Below, piece by piece: positions 8,172-16,835 of a DNA stretch of 29,578 nucleotides. Positions within the stretch are counted from its first letter, which is position 1; each line of letters begins with the position of its first letter. A model generated the notes under the pieces. It was not told where the DNA came from. It ran no database searches and saw only the letters and a program-made list of their open reading frames with translations. The translations under genes and the position numbers were made by a program. This DNA is from GCA-2746365 sp964651445 (GTDB lineage: Bacteria > Pseudomonadota > Gammaproteobacteria > SZUA-229), in assembly GCA_964651445.1 (NCBI GenBank), contig CAZYYW010000020.1, positions 1 to 29,578 of the forward strand, given 5' to 3'.

Positions 8172-8381
8172 ATGCCAAATCCAAACACAGCAAACCAGGA
8201 AAATCTGGAAACACCAAACGACACTATGTTGTACGAAGTGTCGCGTGATGTTTTACCCATTCACTGCCCAATGCCGGGTTCTAGCCTGTGGGATTCTCAC
8301 CCGCGAGTCTATATTCCGGTGGAAGAAACCGGCACTGCAAAATGTCCCTATTGTGGTTGTGAATACCGCCTCGTTGACTAA
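8172..8381 (+). CDS. Small zf-CHCC zinc-finger protein
   Basis: A 69-aa cytosolic protein whose C-terminal half is a zf-CHCC domain (the NDUFS6-like zinc fold): C32 in HCPMPGSSLWDSHP, H43, and the CPYCGCEYRL knuckle with C58 and C61. The spacing HP-V-IPV-(7)-CPYC-x-Y-L is that of the small bacterial zf-CHCC proteins often found beside ilvE and LPS genes in proteobacteria. The first 20 residues look disordered. A CAGGA ribosome binding site lies about 9 bases before the ATG, and the stop is 20 bases from the next gene, hldE, so co-transcription is likely. The function of the bacterial proteins is not established; zinc or Fe-S binding is expected. Confidence 0.85.
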   Translation: MPNPNTANQENLETPNDTMLYEVSRDVLPIHCPMPGSSLWDSHPRVYIPVEETGTAKCPYCGCEYRLVD

Positions 8382-8401
8382 TACGGCTTTATAACATAAG
8401 C

Positions 8402-9808
8402 ATGCATTTACCTTCTTTTGAAAATGCCAAAGTGTTGGTGGTTGGCGATTTAATGCTGGATCGCTACTGGCATGGCGGTACTTCACGAATCTCGCCTGAA
8501 GCGCCCGTGCCGGTGGTGCATGTTAATAAAAATGAAGAACGTGCGGGTGGCGCTTGTAATGTGGCATTAAACATTGCCGACCTTGGTGCGCAGTGTACTG
8601 TAATTGGGCTGTGCGGTGATGACGAAGCGGCGGTAACACTAGAAACATTGCTGGAAAAAGTTGGGGTTAAGCCGCAATTCGTGCGTATGCCAGAAATTGC
8701 CACGGTGATAAAACTACGTGTCATGAGCCGTTCACAGCAGCTAATGCGATTAGACTTTGAAGACGGCTTTATTGGTTTAGATTTGTCGCGACTTGAAGCT
8801 GTGTTTACATCTCAACTGGATAATCACAACATTGTGGTTTGTTCTGATTATGGCAAAGGCAGTTTGCGGCAGGTCGAGCATCTTATAAAGTTATGCAAAC
8901 AAAAAAACATCCCTGTACTGGTCGATCCAAAAGGCACTGATTTTAAAAAATACGCAGGAGCCAGCCTGATAACCCCCAATTTATCTGAGTTTGAAGCGGT
9001 GGTCGGAACCTGTGATACGGAAGATGAACTGGTCGCTAAAGCCAATAAACTCGCCAATGAATTCGATATCGAAGCCTTGCTGGTCACCCGTAGTGAGCAT
9101 GGCATGAGCCTGATACAACGTGATTATGATGCACTGCATATTCCCACCGAAGCCAAGGAAGTGTTTGATGTAACAGGTGTCGGTGACACGGTTATATCGA
9201 CTCTGGCAGCATCTCTGGGTACTGGCATTTCACTGGAACGCGCCATGGTGTTATCAAATCTTGCCGCGGGCGTGGTGGTGGCTAAATCAGGTACTGCCAG
9301 TGTTAGTGTGCAAGAGCTGGAATTTGCCATCGAATCTAATTCTTCCAATACTGAGCACGGCATATTGCGCGAAGAAGCACTTTTTACCTTGCTGGAGCGT
9401 TGTCGCGCACAGGGCGAAACCATTGTAATGACCAATGGTTGCTTTGATATTTTGCATGCCGGTCATGTCACTTATCTGGAACAGGCGAGCGAGTTAGGTG
9501 ATCGATTGCTGGTGGCAGTGAATATTGACGAAACCGTGCGTCGTTTAAAAGGCGCAGACCGGCCGGTCAATAAAGTTGAAAATCGTATGCGTATGTTAGC
9601 CGCTTTACGTTGTGTTGACTGGGTGGTGGCTTTCAGTGAAGACGAACCCACTCGCTTAATCTGCGATGTGGCGCCGGATATTTTAGTGAAGGGCGGCAAT
9701 AATGACGCCAGTGAAATTCTCGGTGGTGACTGTGTTCGCGAAACCGGTGGGCAAGTGATGGTGCTGACTTATGTTGATGGTACCTCTACGGCAAAAATCA
9801 TTGAATAG
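8402..9808 (+). CDS. hldE: Bifunctional heptose-7-phosphate kinase / heptose-1-phosphate adenylyltransferase
   Basis: A 468-aa cytosolic enzyme with two steps of ADP-L-glycero-beta-D-manno-heptose synthesis for the LPS inner core. The N-terminal PfkB/ribokinase-like domain (about 1-315) has LVVGDLMLDRYWHG (residues 12-25), ERAGGACNVALNI (46-58) and the anion-hole motif DVTGVGDT with catalytic base D262. The usual motif is TGAGD; a Val replaces the Ala here. The C-terminal cytidylyltransferase-like domain (about 335-468) has TNGCFDILHAGHVTYL with the HxGH signature at 352-355, plus RLKGADRPVN and VDGTSTAKII. Length fits the family (about 475 aa). The ATG at 8402 lacks a clear Shine-Dalgarno sequence and may be coupled to the small gene upstream. 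Confidence 0.96.
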   Translation: MHLPSFENAKVLVVGDLMLDRYWHGGTSRISPEAPVPVVHVNKNEERAGGACNVALNIADLGAQCTVIGLCGDDEAAVTLETLLEKVGVKPQFVRMPEIATVIKLRVMSRSQQLMRLDFEDGFIGLDLSRLEAVFTSQLDNHNIVVCSDYGKGSLRQVEHLIKLCKQKNIPVLVDPKGTDFKKYAGASLITPNLSEFEAVVGTCDTEDELVAKANKLANEFDIEALLVTRSEHGMSLIQRDYDALHIPTEAKEVFDVTGVGDTVISTLAASLGTGISLERAMVLSNLAAGVVVAKSGTASVSVQELEFAIESNSSNTEHGILREEALFTLLERCRAQGETIVMTNGCFDILHAGHVTYLEQASELGDRLLVAVNIDETVRRLKGADRPVNKVENRMRMLAALRCVDWVVAFSEDEPTRLICDVAPDILVKGGNNDASEILGGDCVRETGGQVMVLTYVDGTSTAKIIE

Positions 9809-9913
9809 ATAAAAGAGAAGTAAGCCGTTACCCGTTGGCAGTTATGATAGAAAAGAATGATGTTAGTCATTGATATAAATATTGATATTGCGATGGGGAG
9901 CCCTTTAGTCTAT

Positions 9914-11152
9914 TTAAAGTTTAGTTTGCTCTTTAGGGTCAGTATATATTTGTGAATATAAGATATAAATTAAGGCCACGAAAAATAGAGTGAGGGGGTG
10001 TTGGTCAAAAAAGGCATCACTCAAAGAGATAACCAGGCAACTTGAAATTAAAATAATTGTGGTCAATGATAATATTTGTTTGTCACCGGTTTGATTTTTT
10101 ATTGATATTAATAAGTGAATTAGAGGGGTGAAGAAGATCAAAATCATAGAAATTAAGCCAAATATACCACGATGGAATGCAGCAGAAATATATTCGTTAT
10201 GCAAATGAGATATGTCTGTGGTTAACGCTGAAGGTATGTTGTTGGTTTTAACATAATTTTGATAAAAAGTTAAAAAATTACCCTGGCCTATACCCAATAG
10301 TGGATTTTTAAATAACTCTCCAATTGCTATGTGCCATATATCCAGTCGCGCGCCTAATGAACTTTGAATTTCTCCATAATGGTAATAATTGATGATGTCG
10401 CTTATGGCGGTGTCCACTCTATTTTGAATCAAGGGTATAAAATAAAGCGCCCCAATCGTGATGAAGATGAAAGTAAAAAGATAAGCTATGGTTAGTTTTT
10501 TTAATTGAAGAGGGTTAATCACTAATATAAGTATAATGCTGGCTGGTAATATGAGCCATGCCCCTCTTGTTCCCGTTAATATTGATGCATAAACACCTAT
10601 GAAAACGCTTAAAATCATCATGGTTTTAGTTAATTTAGATGTTGATAATAAGCTTGCAGGAAGAGACATCATGGCGAGTGACATGCATATAGCCCCAAAT
10701 GAAACGACGCCTGAAACGCCTACCGAGCGATCCATTTCTAAAGAGTATTTTTGGTATAAGGCTAAAATGAGACAGCCTAATACACCAAGGAATAAAGAAT
10801 AAAGAATGTAGTTGATGTTTAATTTTATTTTTCTAAGATAAAAAAAGATAGGGAGTAATAATAAAAAGCGAGAGGGATTATCAAACTCTGATATGTTTAA
10901 ATCAAAATAGATAATATTAAAGACATAAATTAGAAGAAAAAAACCAATAGCCAAAAGGAAATGTCGCTCACTTTTATGCAGTGGAATTTTAGATTGATTG
11001 ATTATTAATCCGGCACTGCTGAGTAGTGTCAGCAATAATATAATCAATCCGCCAGCATTATCGACACTGACTAGAAAAGCGGGGAACAGAAGAATGAGAA
11101 TGCCCACTGAGGTGTTGATTGCTGTATGAATTTTATTTTGAGCCCAATTCAT
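9914..11152 (-). CDS. O-antigen ligase / polymerase-like membrane protein (Wzy_C/WaaL family)
   Basis: A 412-aa polytopic inner-membrane protein with about ten to twelve hydrophobic helices. The Wzy_C-type landmarks are GTRGAW with R196 after a transmembrane helix, a large periplasmic loop containing SLGARLDIWHIA (R269) and NPLLGIGQGNF, and HLHNEYI with H318. Those Arg and His residues match the catalytic features of WaaL-type ligases, which join undecaprenyl-linked O-antigen to lipid A-core. From sequence alone ligase and Wzy polymerase cannot be separated. It is the last gene of a minus-strand polysaccharide block, with only 1 base between its ATG and the stop of the upstream glycosyltransferase, so translation is probably coupled. 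The gene is visibly more AT-rich than hldE and glnE. Confidence 0.75.
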   Translation of the reverse strand: MNWAQNKIHTAINTSVGILILLFPAFLVSVDNAGGLIILLLTLLSSAGLIINQSKIPLHKSERHFLLAIGFFLLIYVFNIIYFDLNISEFDNPSRFLLLLPIFFYLRKIKLNINYILYSLFLGVLGCLILALYQKYSLEMDRSVGVSGVVSFGAICMSLAMMSLPASLLSTSKLTKTMMILSVFIGVYASILTGTRGAWLILPASIILILVINPLQLKKLTIAYLFTFIFITIGALYFIPLIQNRVDTAISDIINYYHYGEIQSSLGARLDIWHIAIGELFKNPLLGIGQGNFLTFYQNYVKTNNIPSALTTDISHLHNEYISAAFHRGIFGLISMILIFFTPLIHLLISIKNQTGDKQILSLTTIILISSCLVISLSDAFFDQHPLTLFFVALIYILYSQIYTDPKEQTKL

Positions 11153-11153
11153 T

Positions 11154-12041
11154 TTATTTGTCGGTTTTGCGTTCAGCTGAGTTAGCTTGTTTCAGCCTAA
11201 TTTTTGCTCTAATGGAAGACCATAAGCTTCCTTTTTTATAACGCCCCTTTGATTGATGCCTGATGCGATATATAGCTGGAATCTCAATAGCAACCCCTTG
11301 GGTTCTTAACAACCAGCGATAGGTTCTATCTTCATAGGTTTTTTTCCAATGTGGCTCTGCAGTTTGATAAGCTTTTATATTGTTACAGTAGCCACAGGAG
11401 CGCGCAACGTCTCCATGGGTAATTTGATAAGCGCCTATGGCTCTGTGTATTTCGTTTCGTTGAAATAAAGCGGTGTCTATTTCAAGCAGTTTAGGCTGTT
11501 GATTCTTTTTAAGAAGCAGATTTTCATCGCTTAATAATGGGGTGACGAATTCAAACTCTGGAAACAGTAATAGTTCTGTATTATTGATTAATTTATTAGC
11601 TAAAGAATCAAGGCATCCTTGATGGAAAATGAGATCGCAGTCAATGTACCAAACCCAGTTTGCTTTTGTATTAAGTGCTATTCTGTTTCGTCCTATGGCT
11701 CTTCGAAGTAATTGAGCTGTCTCCAGTAATTGCCAGTTCCATGTAATGCCAGGTACCTTAATGGATTTAAAATACTCAAGCATAGCAACCGTGCTTTTAT
11801 CTTCTAAAGAGTAAAATACAGTGACAGTTATGTCTATATTCTTGGGCGGGTGATTAACGTAAGCGCTCAGGTTATAGGCCATTAAGTGAGAATAATTCCA
11901 GCAATGGCTGACAATTTCTATCGAAAGTCGACCGCTAAATTTTGTCAGCTCATCGCTAGATGGCACATGTTTAAGAAACCATTTAGGTGAAACAAAACGA
12001 TCGGCAAAACGAAAAAATAAATTCCAGAGGGCGTTAGGCAT
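11154..12041 (-). CDS. GT2-like (GT-A fold) glycosyltransferase
   Basis: A 295-aa probable glycosyltransferase of the surface polysaccharide block. It opens with an amphipathic stretch (MPNALWNLFFRFADRFVS), then a Rossmann-like first strand LSIEIVSHCWNY (39-50), a helix rich in Arg/Asn (RRAIGRNRIALNTKANWV) and the metal-binding DxD motif WYIDCDLIF (D134, D136). The C-terminus is basic (GRYKKGSLWSSIRAKIRLKQ), consistent with peripheral membrane association. Sugar donor and acceptor cannot be predicted. It lies between the two-domain glycosyltransferase (77 bases upstream) and the ligase-like gene (1 base downstream) and is AT-rich like both. The DxD pattern makes a sugar transferase role likely; the precise family is less certain. 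Confidence 0.7.
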   Translation of the reverse strand: MPNALWNLFFRFADRFVSPKWFLKHVPSSDELTKFSGRLSIEIVSHCWNYSHLMAYNLSAYVNHPPKNIDITVTVFYSLEDKSTVAMLEYFKSIKVPGITWNWQLLETAQLLRRAIGRNRIALNTKANWVWYIDCDLIFHQGCLDSLANKLINNTELLLFPEFEFVTPLLSDENLLLKKNQQPKLLEIDTALFQRNEIHRAIGAYQITHGDVARSCGYCNNIKAYQTAEPHWKKTYEDRTYRWLLRTQGVAIEIPAIYRIRHQSKGRYKKGSLWSSIRAKIRLKQANSAERKTDK

Positions 12042-12118
12042 AATTACGAGTTTAGATGTTTAATGGCTTCAGGCCGTGTGCCAAACAGAGATAGAAATTT
12101 CATTGAATGCTCTTAAAT

Positions 12119-13756
12119 TTACCAGATGCAGACTTTCTTTAGTTGTTTTTTGCTTCCCTTTAGGTATTTCCGTGTTTTACCAAGGTTCATTATATCATCG
12201 AATACGGAACCTGCATCAATGTAAGTATTATTCGAATGTCTCCGAGTGAGTTCATAAATAAGCATATTGCTTAATACTCCAGCACAAAATATGAAGACTT
12301 CATTGTTAATGTTATGCTCTTCAATGAATTGAGAGATCTCTTCTATTGATGAGTGATAATCATTCACCCATGCATTGGCACCTACCCGAAAATCTTTCTG
12401 TATGGTAAAGGTTAAGTGGCTTAAATCAGCCTTATTATGGCAAATAATGTGAGTGGTGCGAGATTGTAGAGCCTTCACGGTGGATTGAAGAAAAATAGGA
12501 TAGTTTGAGTTTACAAAAATATTGGCCCAGGTTAAATTTCTTTCATCTTGTTGAGATTGAGACCTTAAGTTATCGCACTGTTTGTCACCAACGCAACACC
12601 GACAAGGTAGGCCGATATAATATTGCGAGTTTTTAAAGGTGAGGGAGTCACTTAAAATTTGACGAAACTCTTCATCTCTTTCACTAGCCGGGTTGTATTT
12701 GTGTTCACCATTGCATTTTTCAGAAAGGTCAATGCTTTGGCCATTAATTACAATCATTTCACCATCACCAAAACGCACAAGTGAAAAGTTATCTTTAGTG
12801 ATCAGCTTTTCATTGAGTAAGGCTAAGTCATTAGAAAATGTCTTATCATAAATAGGTGAAATTTCTTGAGTAATTATCCAGCCATCTTTACGGTAGGCAT
12901 CAACAATTTCCGAGCGTATGTTTTTATGGCCTTTGGTTTTGAAGGTGGCAACACTTTTACGGCCCACTATTTTACCGAAGTCAGGGCGGCAGCTCCAAAC
13001 TGAGAGGTCATCTTCAGGGTGAGGAGGCACGTAAGTTTTAATGTTGCCGTATTTAAGTGCCATATAACTGAGGTGAATGTCTTCTCCGTTATCCCAAGAA
13101 TGAGGCTCTTCACGCCACATGTATTGCAAATGTTCTTTACGCATAAACCAAGCATGGCCTACGAGGTCTACGGTAGTGACTTGTTTCAGTTGTTTACCAT
13201 TCCATCCCGCTTTGTGTTTGCTGGAATAACCACCTTGTAGTGGAAGGATGACTCCAGAACCACCTAAAATACCATCATGACCATTTTTAATGCTATTTAG
13301 GCAGCTTTCAAACCACTTGGGTTGGGGTAAAATATCATCATCAAAAAAAGCGACATAACCAGTTCTGACCATGTTGCCTAAAGAAAATCGACCCCAAAAC
13401 AACCAGTTAGTGTTCGATATAATGACTCGATCGACTAGGGAAGATACATCAATTTGTGGTTCAGGGCTTGAATTAAACCATACCCATATTTCATCGGGAG
13501 GAACTGTTTGATTGCGTAGGCTTTGTATTTGATCTTCTAGGTATTCTACACGGCGATAAGCAGTTAAAATAACGGTGATGCCTGCTGCCTTTGGTGCTTT
13601 TAGATCACTGGCTTTTTTGTCGAACTGTATAGGGCCTGCCTTTTCATAGAAGCCGCCGCCCATCATTTTTTTTATTCGGATACGAAATAACCCTAGAACC
13701 CGAGTTTGCCATACCCATTTGAGCTTTTGTTTTACTGTTTTGGTATGACGACTCAT
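12119..13756 (-). CDS. Two-domain glycosyltransferase: GT2 (GT-A) domain plus GT-D/DUF1792-like domain
   Basis: A 545-aa protein with two apparent catalytic modules. Residues about 58-270 are a GT2 domain: ITVILTAYRRVEYLEDQIQS (60-79), the metal motif VAFFDDDILPQP (D139-D141) and a late acidic HSWDNGEDIHLS (E225/D226). Residues about 305-530 carry LLNEKLITKDNFSLVRFGDG followed by E333; the RFGDGE triplet (D331, E333) matches the DxE motif of the GT-D fold first described for DUF1792 of streptococcal Dgt1. The tail NEVFIFCAGVLSNMLIYELT then NTYIDAGSVFDD resembles the closing strands of that family. A Cys cluster, PCRCCVGDKQC (385-394), sits inside the second module. The GT2 call is firm; the GT-D call rests on motif resemblance. 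Confidence 0.75.
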   Translation of the reverse strand: MSRHTKTVKQKLKWVWQTRVLGLFRIRIKKMMGGGFYEKAGPIQFDKKASDLKAPKAAGITVILTAYRRVEYLEDQIQSLRNQTVPPDEIWVWFNSSPEPQIDVSSLVDRVIISNTNWLFWGRFSLGNMVRTGYVAFFDDDILPQPKWFESCLNSIKNGHDGILGGSGVILPLQGGYSSKHKAGWNGKQLKQVTTVDLVGHAWFMRKEHLQYMWREEPHSWDNGEDIHLSYMALKYGNIKTYVPPHPEDDLSVWSCRPDFGKIVGRKSVATFKTKGHKNIRSEIVDAYRKDGWIITQEISPIYDKTFSNDLALLNEKLITKDNFSLVRFGDGEMIVINGQSIDLSEKCNGEHKYNPASERDEEFRQILSDSLTFKNSQYYIGLPCRCCVGDKQCDNLRSQSQQDERNLTWANIFVNSNYPIFLQSTVKALQSRTTHIICHNKADLSHLTFTIQKDFRVGANAWVNDYHSSIEEISQFIEEHNINNEVFIFCAGVLSNMLIYELTRRHSNNTYIDAGSVFDDIMNLGKTRKYLKGSKKQLKKVCIW

Positions 13757-14588
13757 GTTTTTAGCTATAAATTATTAGAGTGAAGGTTAAGGTTAAATAA
13801 GACTTGTATTTTACAGTGATATGATTCACTTTCCGAGAATAATGTAAGCGTTATACGGATAAAATTCCAATCTTAATTAACGCGAGTTGGTCTCCGTCTA
13901 ATGAAAAAATTAGGGGCCGTACCAGATAACCACCCCATTATCTCTTAACCCATTGTTTCAATTGTCTTAATTGCGCTTGTGGCTTTGGGTTATTAAAACG
14001 CCACTCACATTCCTTTAAAAATAGAGGAAAATGCTTTTTTGGAACACCATTAAATTTACGCATATGCCGTTTTACTGTGCCAGCGTTTCTCTCACCAGTA
14101 GGCGGTAGCCGCACCACTGTGGTCTATCATACATGTTAGTTTCAGAAGCAGGTAGATGGAATTTTTTTCAATATAAAATGAGCTTGAACGCACTAAAATT
14201 GGTTAAAAATTGTTCACCATTAGCCAATGATGAGAACGGTTATGAAACGAGAAGAACTACCGCAATTCTTAGATAACACACAAACGGTTATATTTAAGCA
14301 CGATACCGTCAAGAAAAATCGCTACCAGTGGGTACAGAAGTTTTGACTATATGAGAGTTGGCAAGGCGACAAGGGCATTGTTAAATGACGATGCATTAGC
14401 AGAAAGTAAAAATGCATCCGTGGTCAGAAAAAATATTGGGCTGACAACATATAAGTATTGATTGTTATTCGTCTAGTTTGCAAGTAGTATGTGTGCGACT
14501 GGACATTATAAATGTCAGATATTGTATCATAATCAATGAGATATGGACGATACAAGATTTTCCCTCGTATTTCTATAAAGTATTGAAT
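13757..14588. other. Gene-poor region with IS remnant and unassigned short frames
   Basis: This 832-base stretch separates the polysaccharide block from the phosphatase gene. Besides the transposase remnant at 13938-14126 it holds only short frames: 14178-14276 (32 aa, MSLNALKLVKN...), 14227-14346 (39 aa, MMRTVMKREELPQF...) and 14351-14461 (36 aa, MRVGKATRALLN...). None has a recognisable domain, two of them overlap, and the pieces look like fragments of decayed coding sequence. The base composition is AT-rich. A promoter for the phosphatase gene is expected in its right part but none was recognised with confidence. Confidence 0.5.
13938..14126 (-). pseudogene. IS1595-family transposase, C-terminal remnant
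   Basis: On the minus strand a frame ending at the TAA 13938-13940 encodes KRHMRKFNGVPKKHF, then PLFLKECEWRFNNPKPQAQL, then KQWVKR and stop. This is the conserved tail of IS1595-type (ISSod11-like) transposases. Upstream of KRHM the frame reads ERNAGTV, while shifting by one base in an AAAA run gives EKRWHS, closer to the expected ENFWNQAKRHM, so a frameshift is likely. An in-frame TAG at 14124-14126 closes the frame and no catalytic domain follows, so only about 60 codons remain. A GC-rich candidate terminal sequence (GGGGCCGTACCAGATAACCA) starts near 13914, just beyond the stop. Confidence 0.72.
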
Positions 14589-16007
14589 ATGGCGCTATTG
14601 AGAATATTTATAAAGATTATAATCGTCCTTGCGCTGTTCTACGCCGTCTCACGTTTTGTGGTGGTGTACACCGATAGCCGGCTAACCGGTAGTCGAGAAG
14701 CCTATATCCAGACCTTAACGCAGGACAGCGTCATTATTCGCTGGATGACAGAAAAAAATGAATTGGGCATTGTTCGTTTCGGTGAAGATCCTGAGCGACT
14801 GGCTACCGTTAATCTTGAATCATCGCTTGCAAAAAATCATACGGTTAAATTAACCGGCCTCAAACCAGCGACACAGTATTTTTATAAAACAGGTAGCATC
14901 AGTGGTTCGTATGAAGAAGGTGCTGAGCATCAATGGTTTATTACTCACCCCGAAGAAGTAAAGCCAACACGAATTTGGGTAATGGGTGACACGGGAGACG
15001 CAGGTGAAATTTTAAACCGGGTGCGAGATTCGGCTTTAAGCTGGATGCAGCAGAACCCATTGCCTGGAAATACGGCCATGGCAAAAGATGGCGTAACGGG
15101 CAGTTCATCAGAATCCTCGGCACCAACGCCACTGGTTAATGTCTGGATGATAGTGGGCGATTTAGCCTACCGATCAGGCACCAATGAGCAATTCCAGAAT
15201 GCGTTGTTTGATCCCTTTGAAAGCCTGCTAGTAAATACCTCGCTGTGGCCGGTCTATGGTAATCATGATGATCGTCGTTGGACCTATTTCAGAATATTTG
15301 ATCTGCCTGAGCAGGGAGAAGCGGGTGGCGTTGCTTCCCATACCGAAAATTACTATTCTTTCGATTATTCAAATGTACACTTTGTAGTGCTGGATTCGCA
15401 AGCCAGTGACCGCTCTGCTGATGGCGAGATGGCGATGTGGTTAAAACGCAATCTGGCGCAGAATAAGAAACCTTGGGTGATTGCCGCTTTTCATCATCCA
15501 CCCTACACAAAAGGTAGCCACGATTCTGACAATACCCGTGATAGCCGGGGAAGAATGCAAGATATGCGCGAGAACTTCCTGCCAATTCTGGAACAGGCGG
15601 GCGTTGACCTAGTATTTACCGGGCACAGTCATATGTATGAACGCTCTTTTCTGCTGGATTGCGCATATGAATATTCAGGTGAATTCTCCGAAGCGAATAT
15701 CGTTTCAAGAGGCATTTATGGAAAGCATCAGCAGTATCTGAAGCCGCTAAAACAAATAGAAAATCAGGGTGCAATTTATGTGGTCACTGGTTCTGCTTCA
15801 AAAGTTGATCAGGGGCCGATGAACCACCCGGCGAAAGTTGTCGGTTTGATAGAGGCCGGTTCAGTGGTTATTGATGTGATTGAAAATAAACTGATAGCGC
15901 GTTTTATCAATGACAAGGGTGAAATCATGGATGAGTTCAGCATAACGAAAGAGCTGGGGTATAGCAGTGATTATCAAGGCTGCAATAAAGTAGTCAGTTT
16001 GCAGTAG
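14589..16007 (+). CDS. Membrane-anchored purple-acid-phosphatase-like metallophosphoesterase
   Basis: A 472-aa exported phosphoesterase. Residues 6-26 form an N-terminal hydrophobic anchor (RIFIKIIIVLALFYAV), followed by a fibronectin-like purple acid phosphatase N-domain (about 35-120, with IRWMTEKNELGIVRFG and LTGLKPATQYFYK). The catalytic domain has all five metal motifs: MGDTGD (D134), GDLAY (D191, Y194), GNHD (N225, H226), AAFHHPPY (H302/H303) and GHSHMYER (H346, H348). The Tyr in GDLAY is the residue that gives purple acid phosphatases their charge-transfer colour. I chose the ATG at 14589 because the upstream in-frame extension to 14478 would precede the signal anchor. Substrate is unknown; it stands alone between the polysaccharide block and kdsB. 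Confidence 0.85.
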   Translation: MALLRIFIKIIIVLALFYAVSRFVVVYTDSRLTGSREAYIQTLTQDSVIIRWMTEKNELGIVRFGEDPERLATVNLESSLAKNHTVKLTGLKPATQYFYKTGSISGSYEEGAEHQWFITHPEEVKPTRIWVMGDTGDAGEILNRVRDSALSWMQQNPLPGNTAMAKDGVTGSSSESSAPTPLVNVWMIVGDLAYRSGTNEQFQNALFDPFESLLVNTSLWPVYGNHDDRRWTYFRIFDLPEQGEAGGVASHTENYYSFDYSNVHFVVLDSQASDRSADGEMAMWLKRNLAQNKKPWVIAAFHHPPYTKGSHDSDNTRDSRGRMQDMRENFLPILEQAGVDLVFTGHSHMYERSFLLDCAYEYSGEFSEANIVSRGIYGKHQQYLKPLKQIENQGAIYVVTGSASKVDQGPMNHPAKVVGLIEAGSVVIDVIENKLIARFINDKGEIMDEFSITKELGYSSDYQGCNKVVSLQ

Positions 16008-16032
16008 GCCGTTAAAAGAAAAGTTATCACCA

Positions 16033-16060
16033 GCGCTATGTAAATAGCGCGTTTTTATTT
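16033..16060 (+). terminator. Rho-independent terminator after the metallophosphoesterase gene
   Basis: Stem GCGCTA (16033-16038) pairs with TAGCGC (16045-16050) across the loop TGTAAA and is followed by GTTTTTATTT. It begins 26 bases after the phosphatase stop and points the right way. The stem is short (6 base pairs) but the T-tract is good. It also separates this gene from the convergent kdsB. Confidence 0.7.
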
Positions 16061-16100
16061 GTGAATGTATCGTGCAAAGGTCTCTATAAGCGAATAAATC

Positions 16101-16835
16101 TTAAAACAAGCCTCTGGCTTTTTCTAAATCTTCTGGTGTATCCACCGCCAGTCCCTGGTAATCATCCAGTGTTGTGACATTAATCGCGATGCCGTTTTCG
16201 AGGGCGCGTAATTGTTCCAGCTTTTCAATTTGTTCCAGCGGAGATTGTTGCAGTTGCATTAAACGTGTCAGAATTTCACGGGTGTAGATATAAACACCGA
16301 TGTGAATTTGGCCTTTTTTAGCAATCTCGCCTTGCTGGGTTACGGGTATCATATTTCTGGAAAAATATAATGCATCGCCGCTTGTTGAAGTCACAACTTT
16401 AACATTTGATGGCGCAGCCAGTGTCGCTTTGTCGGTACACCAGTGAGATAAAGTACCCATCTGTGGGTTTTTCTGTTGGCTGAATTTTTTTACCAGTTGA
16501 TCAATGTGGTCAGGATTTAGCGTGACTTCATCACCCTGAATATTCACAAAAATATCGGCATCCGATTGTTGCATAAATTCAGCGATACGATCTGTGCCCG
16601 AAGCACAATCTTGAGAAGTCATCGCAACATGATAGCCGGCATCTTTCACTGCCTTATAGATGCGATCATCATCCGTCAAGACAACCGCGTCCGATAACAT
16701 TGTGCATTGCAACGATTTTTCGACGACGTGTAAAATCATGGCTTTACCCGCAATCTCAAGCAACGGTTTCCCAGGCAGTCGTGTCGAAGCGAACCTTGCT
16801 GGGATACAGGCAATGATTTTTTTGTGAGTAGACAT
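16101..16835 (-). CDS. kdsB: 3-deoxy-manno-octulosonate cytidylyltransferase (CMP-Kdo synthetase)
   Basis: A 244-aa cytosolic enzyme that activates Kdo with CTP to CMP-Kdo, the donor for WaaA. Diagnostic segments are IPARFASTRLPGKPL (residues 11-25) for the nucleotide, ASGTDRIAE (78-86), VNIQGDE (97-103) with the metal-binding Asp, ALYFSRNMIP (153-162) and HIGVYIY (176-182). Length matches E. coli KdsB (248 aa). Its ATG overlaps the TAA of the upstream truncated GT9 gene by one base (TAATG), so it is probably translationally coupled to it. Convergent with the phosphatase gene. CMP-Kdo made here would feed WaaA at 18107-19168. Confidence 0.95.
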   Translation of the reverse strand: MSTHKKIIACIPARFASTRLPGKPLLEIAGKAMILHVVEKSLQCTMLSDAVVLTDDDRIYKAVKDAGYHVAMTSQDCASGTDRIAEFMQQSDADIFVNIQGDEVTLNPDHIDQLVKKFSQQKNPQMGTLSHWCTDKATLAAPSNVKVVTSTSGDALYFSRNMIPVTQQGEIAKKGQIHIGVYIYTREILTRLMQLQQSPLEQIEKLEQLRALENGIAINVTTLDDYQGLAVDTPEDLEKARGLF

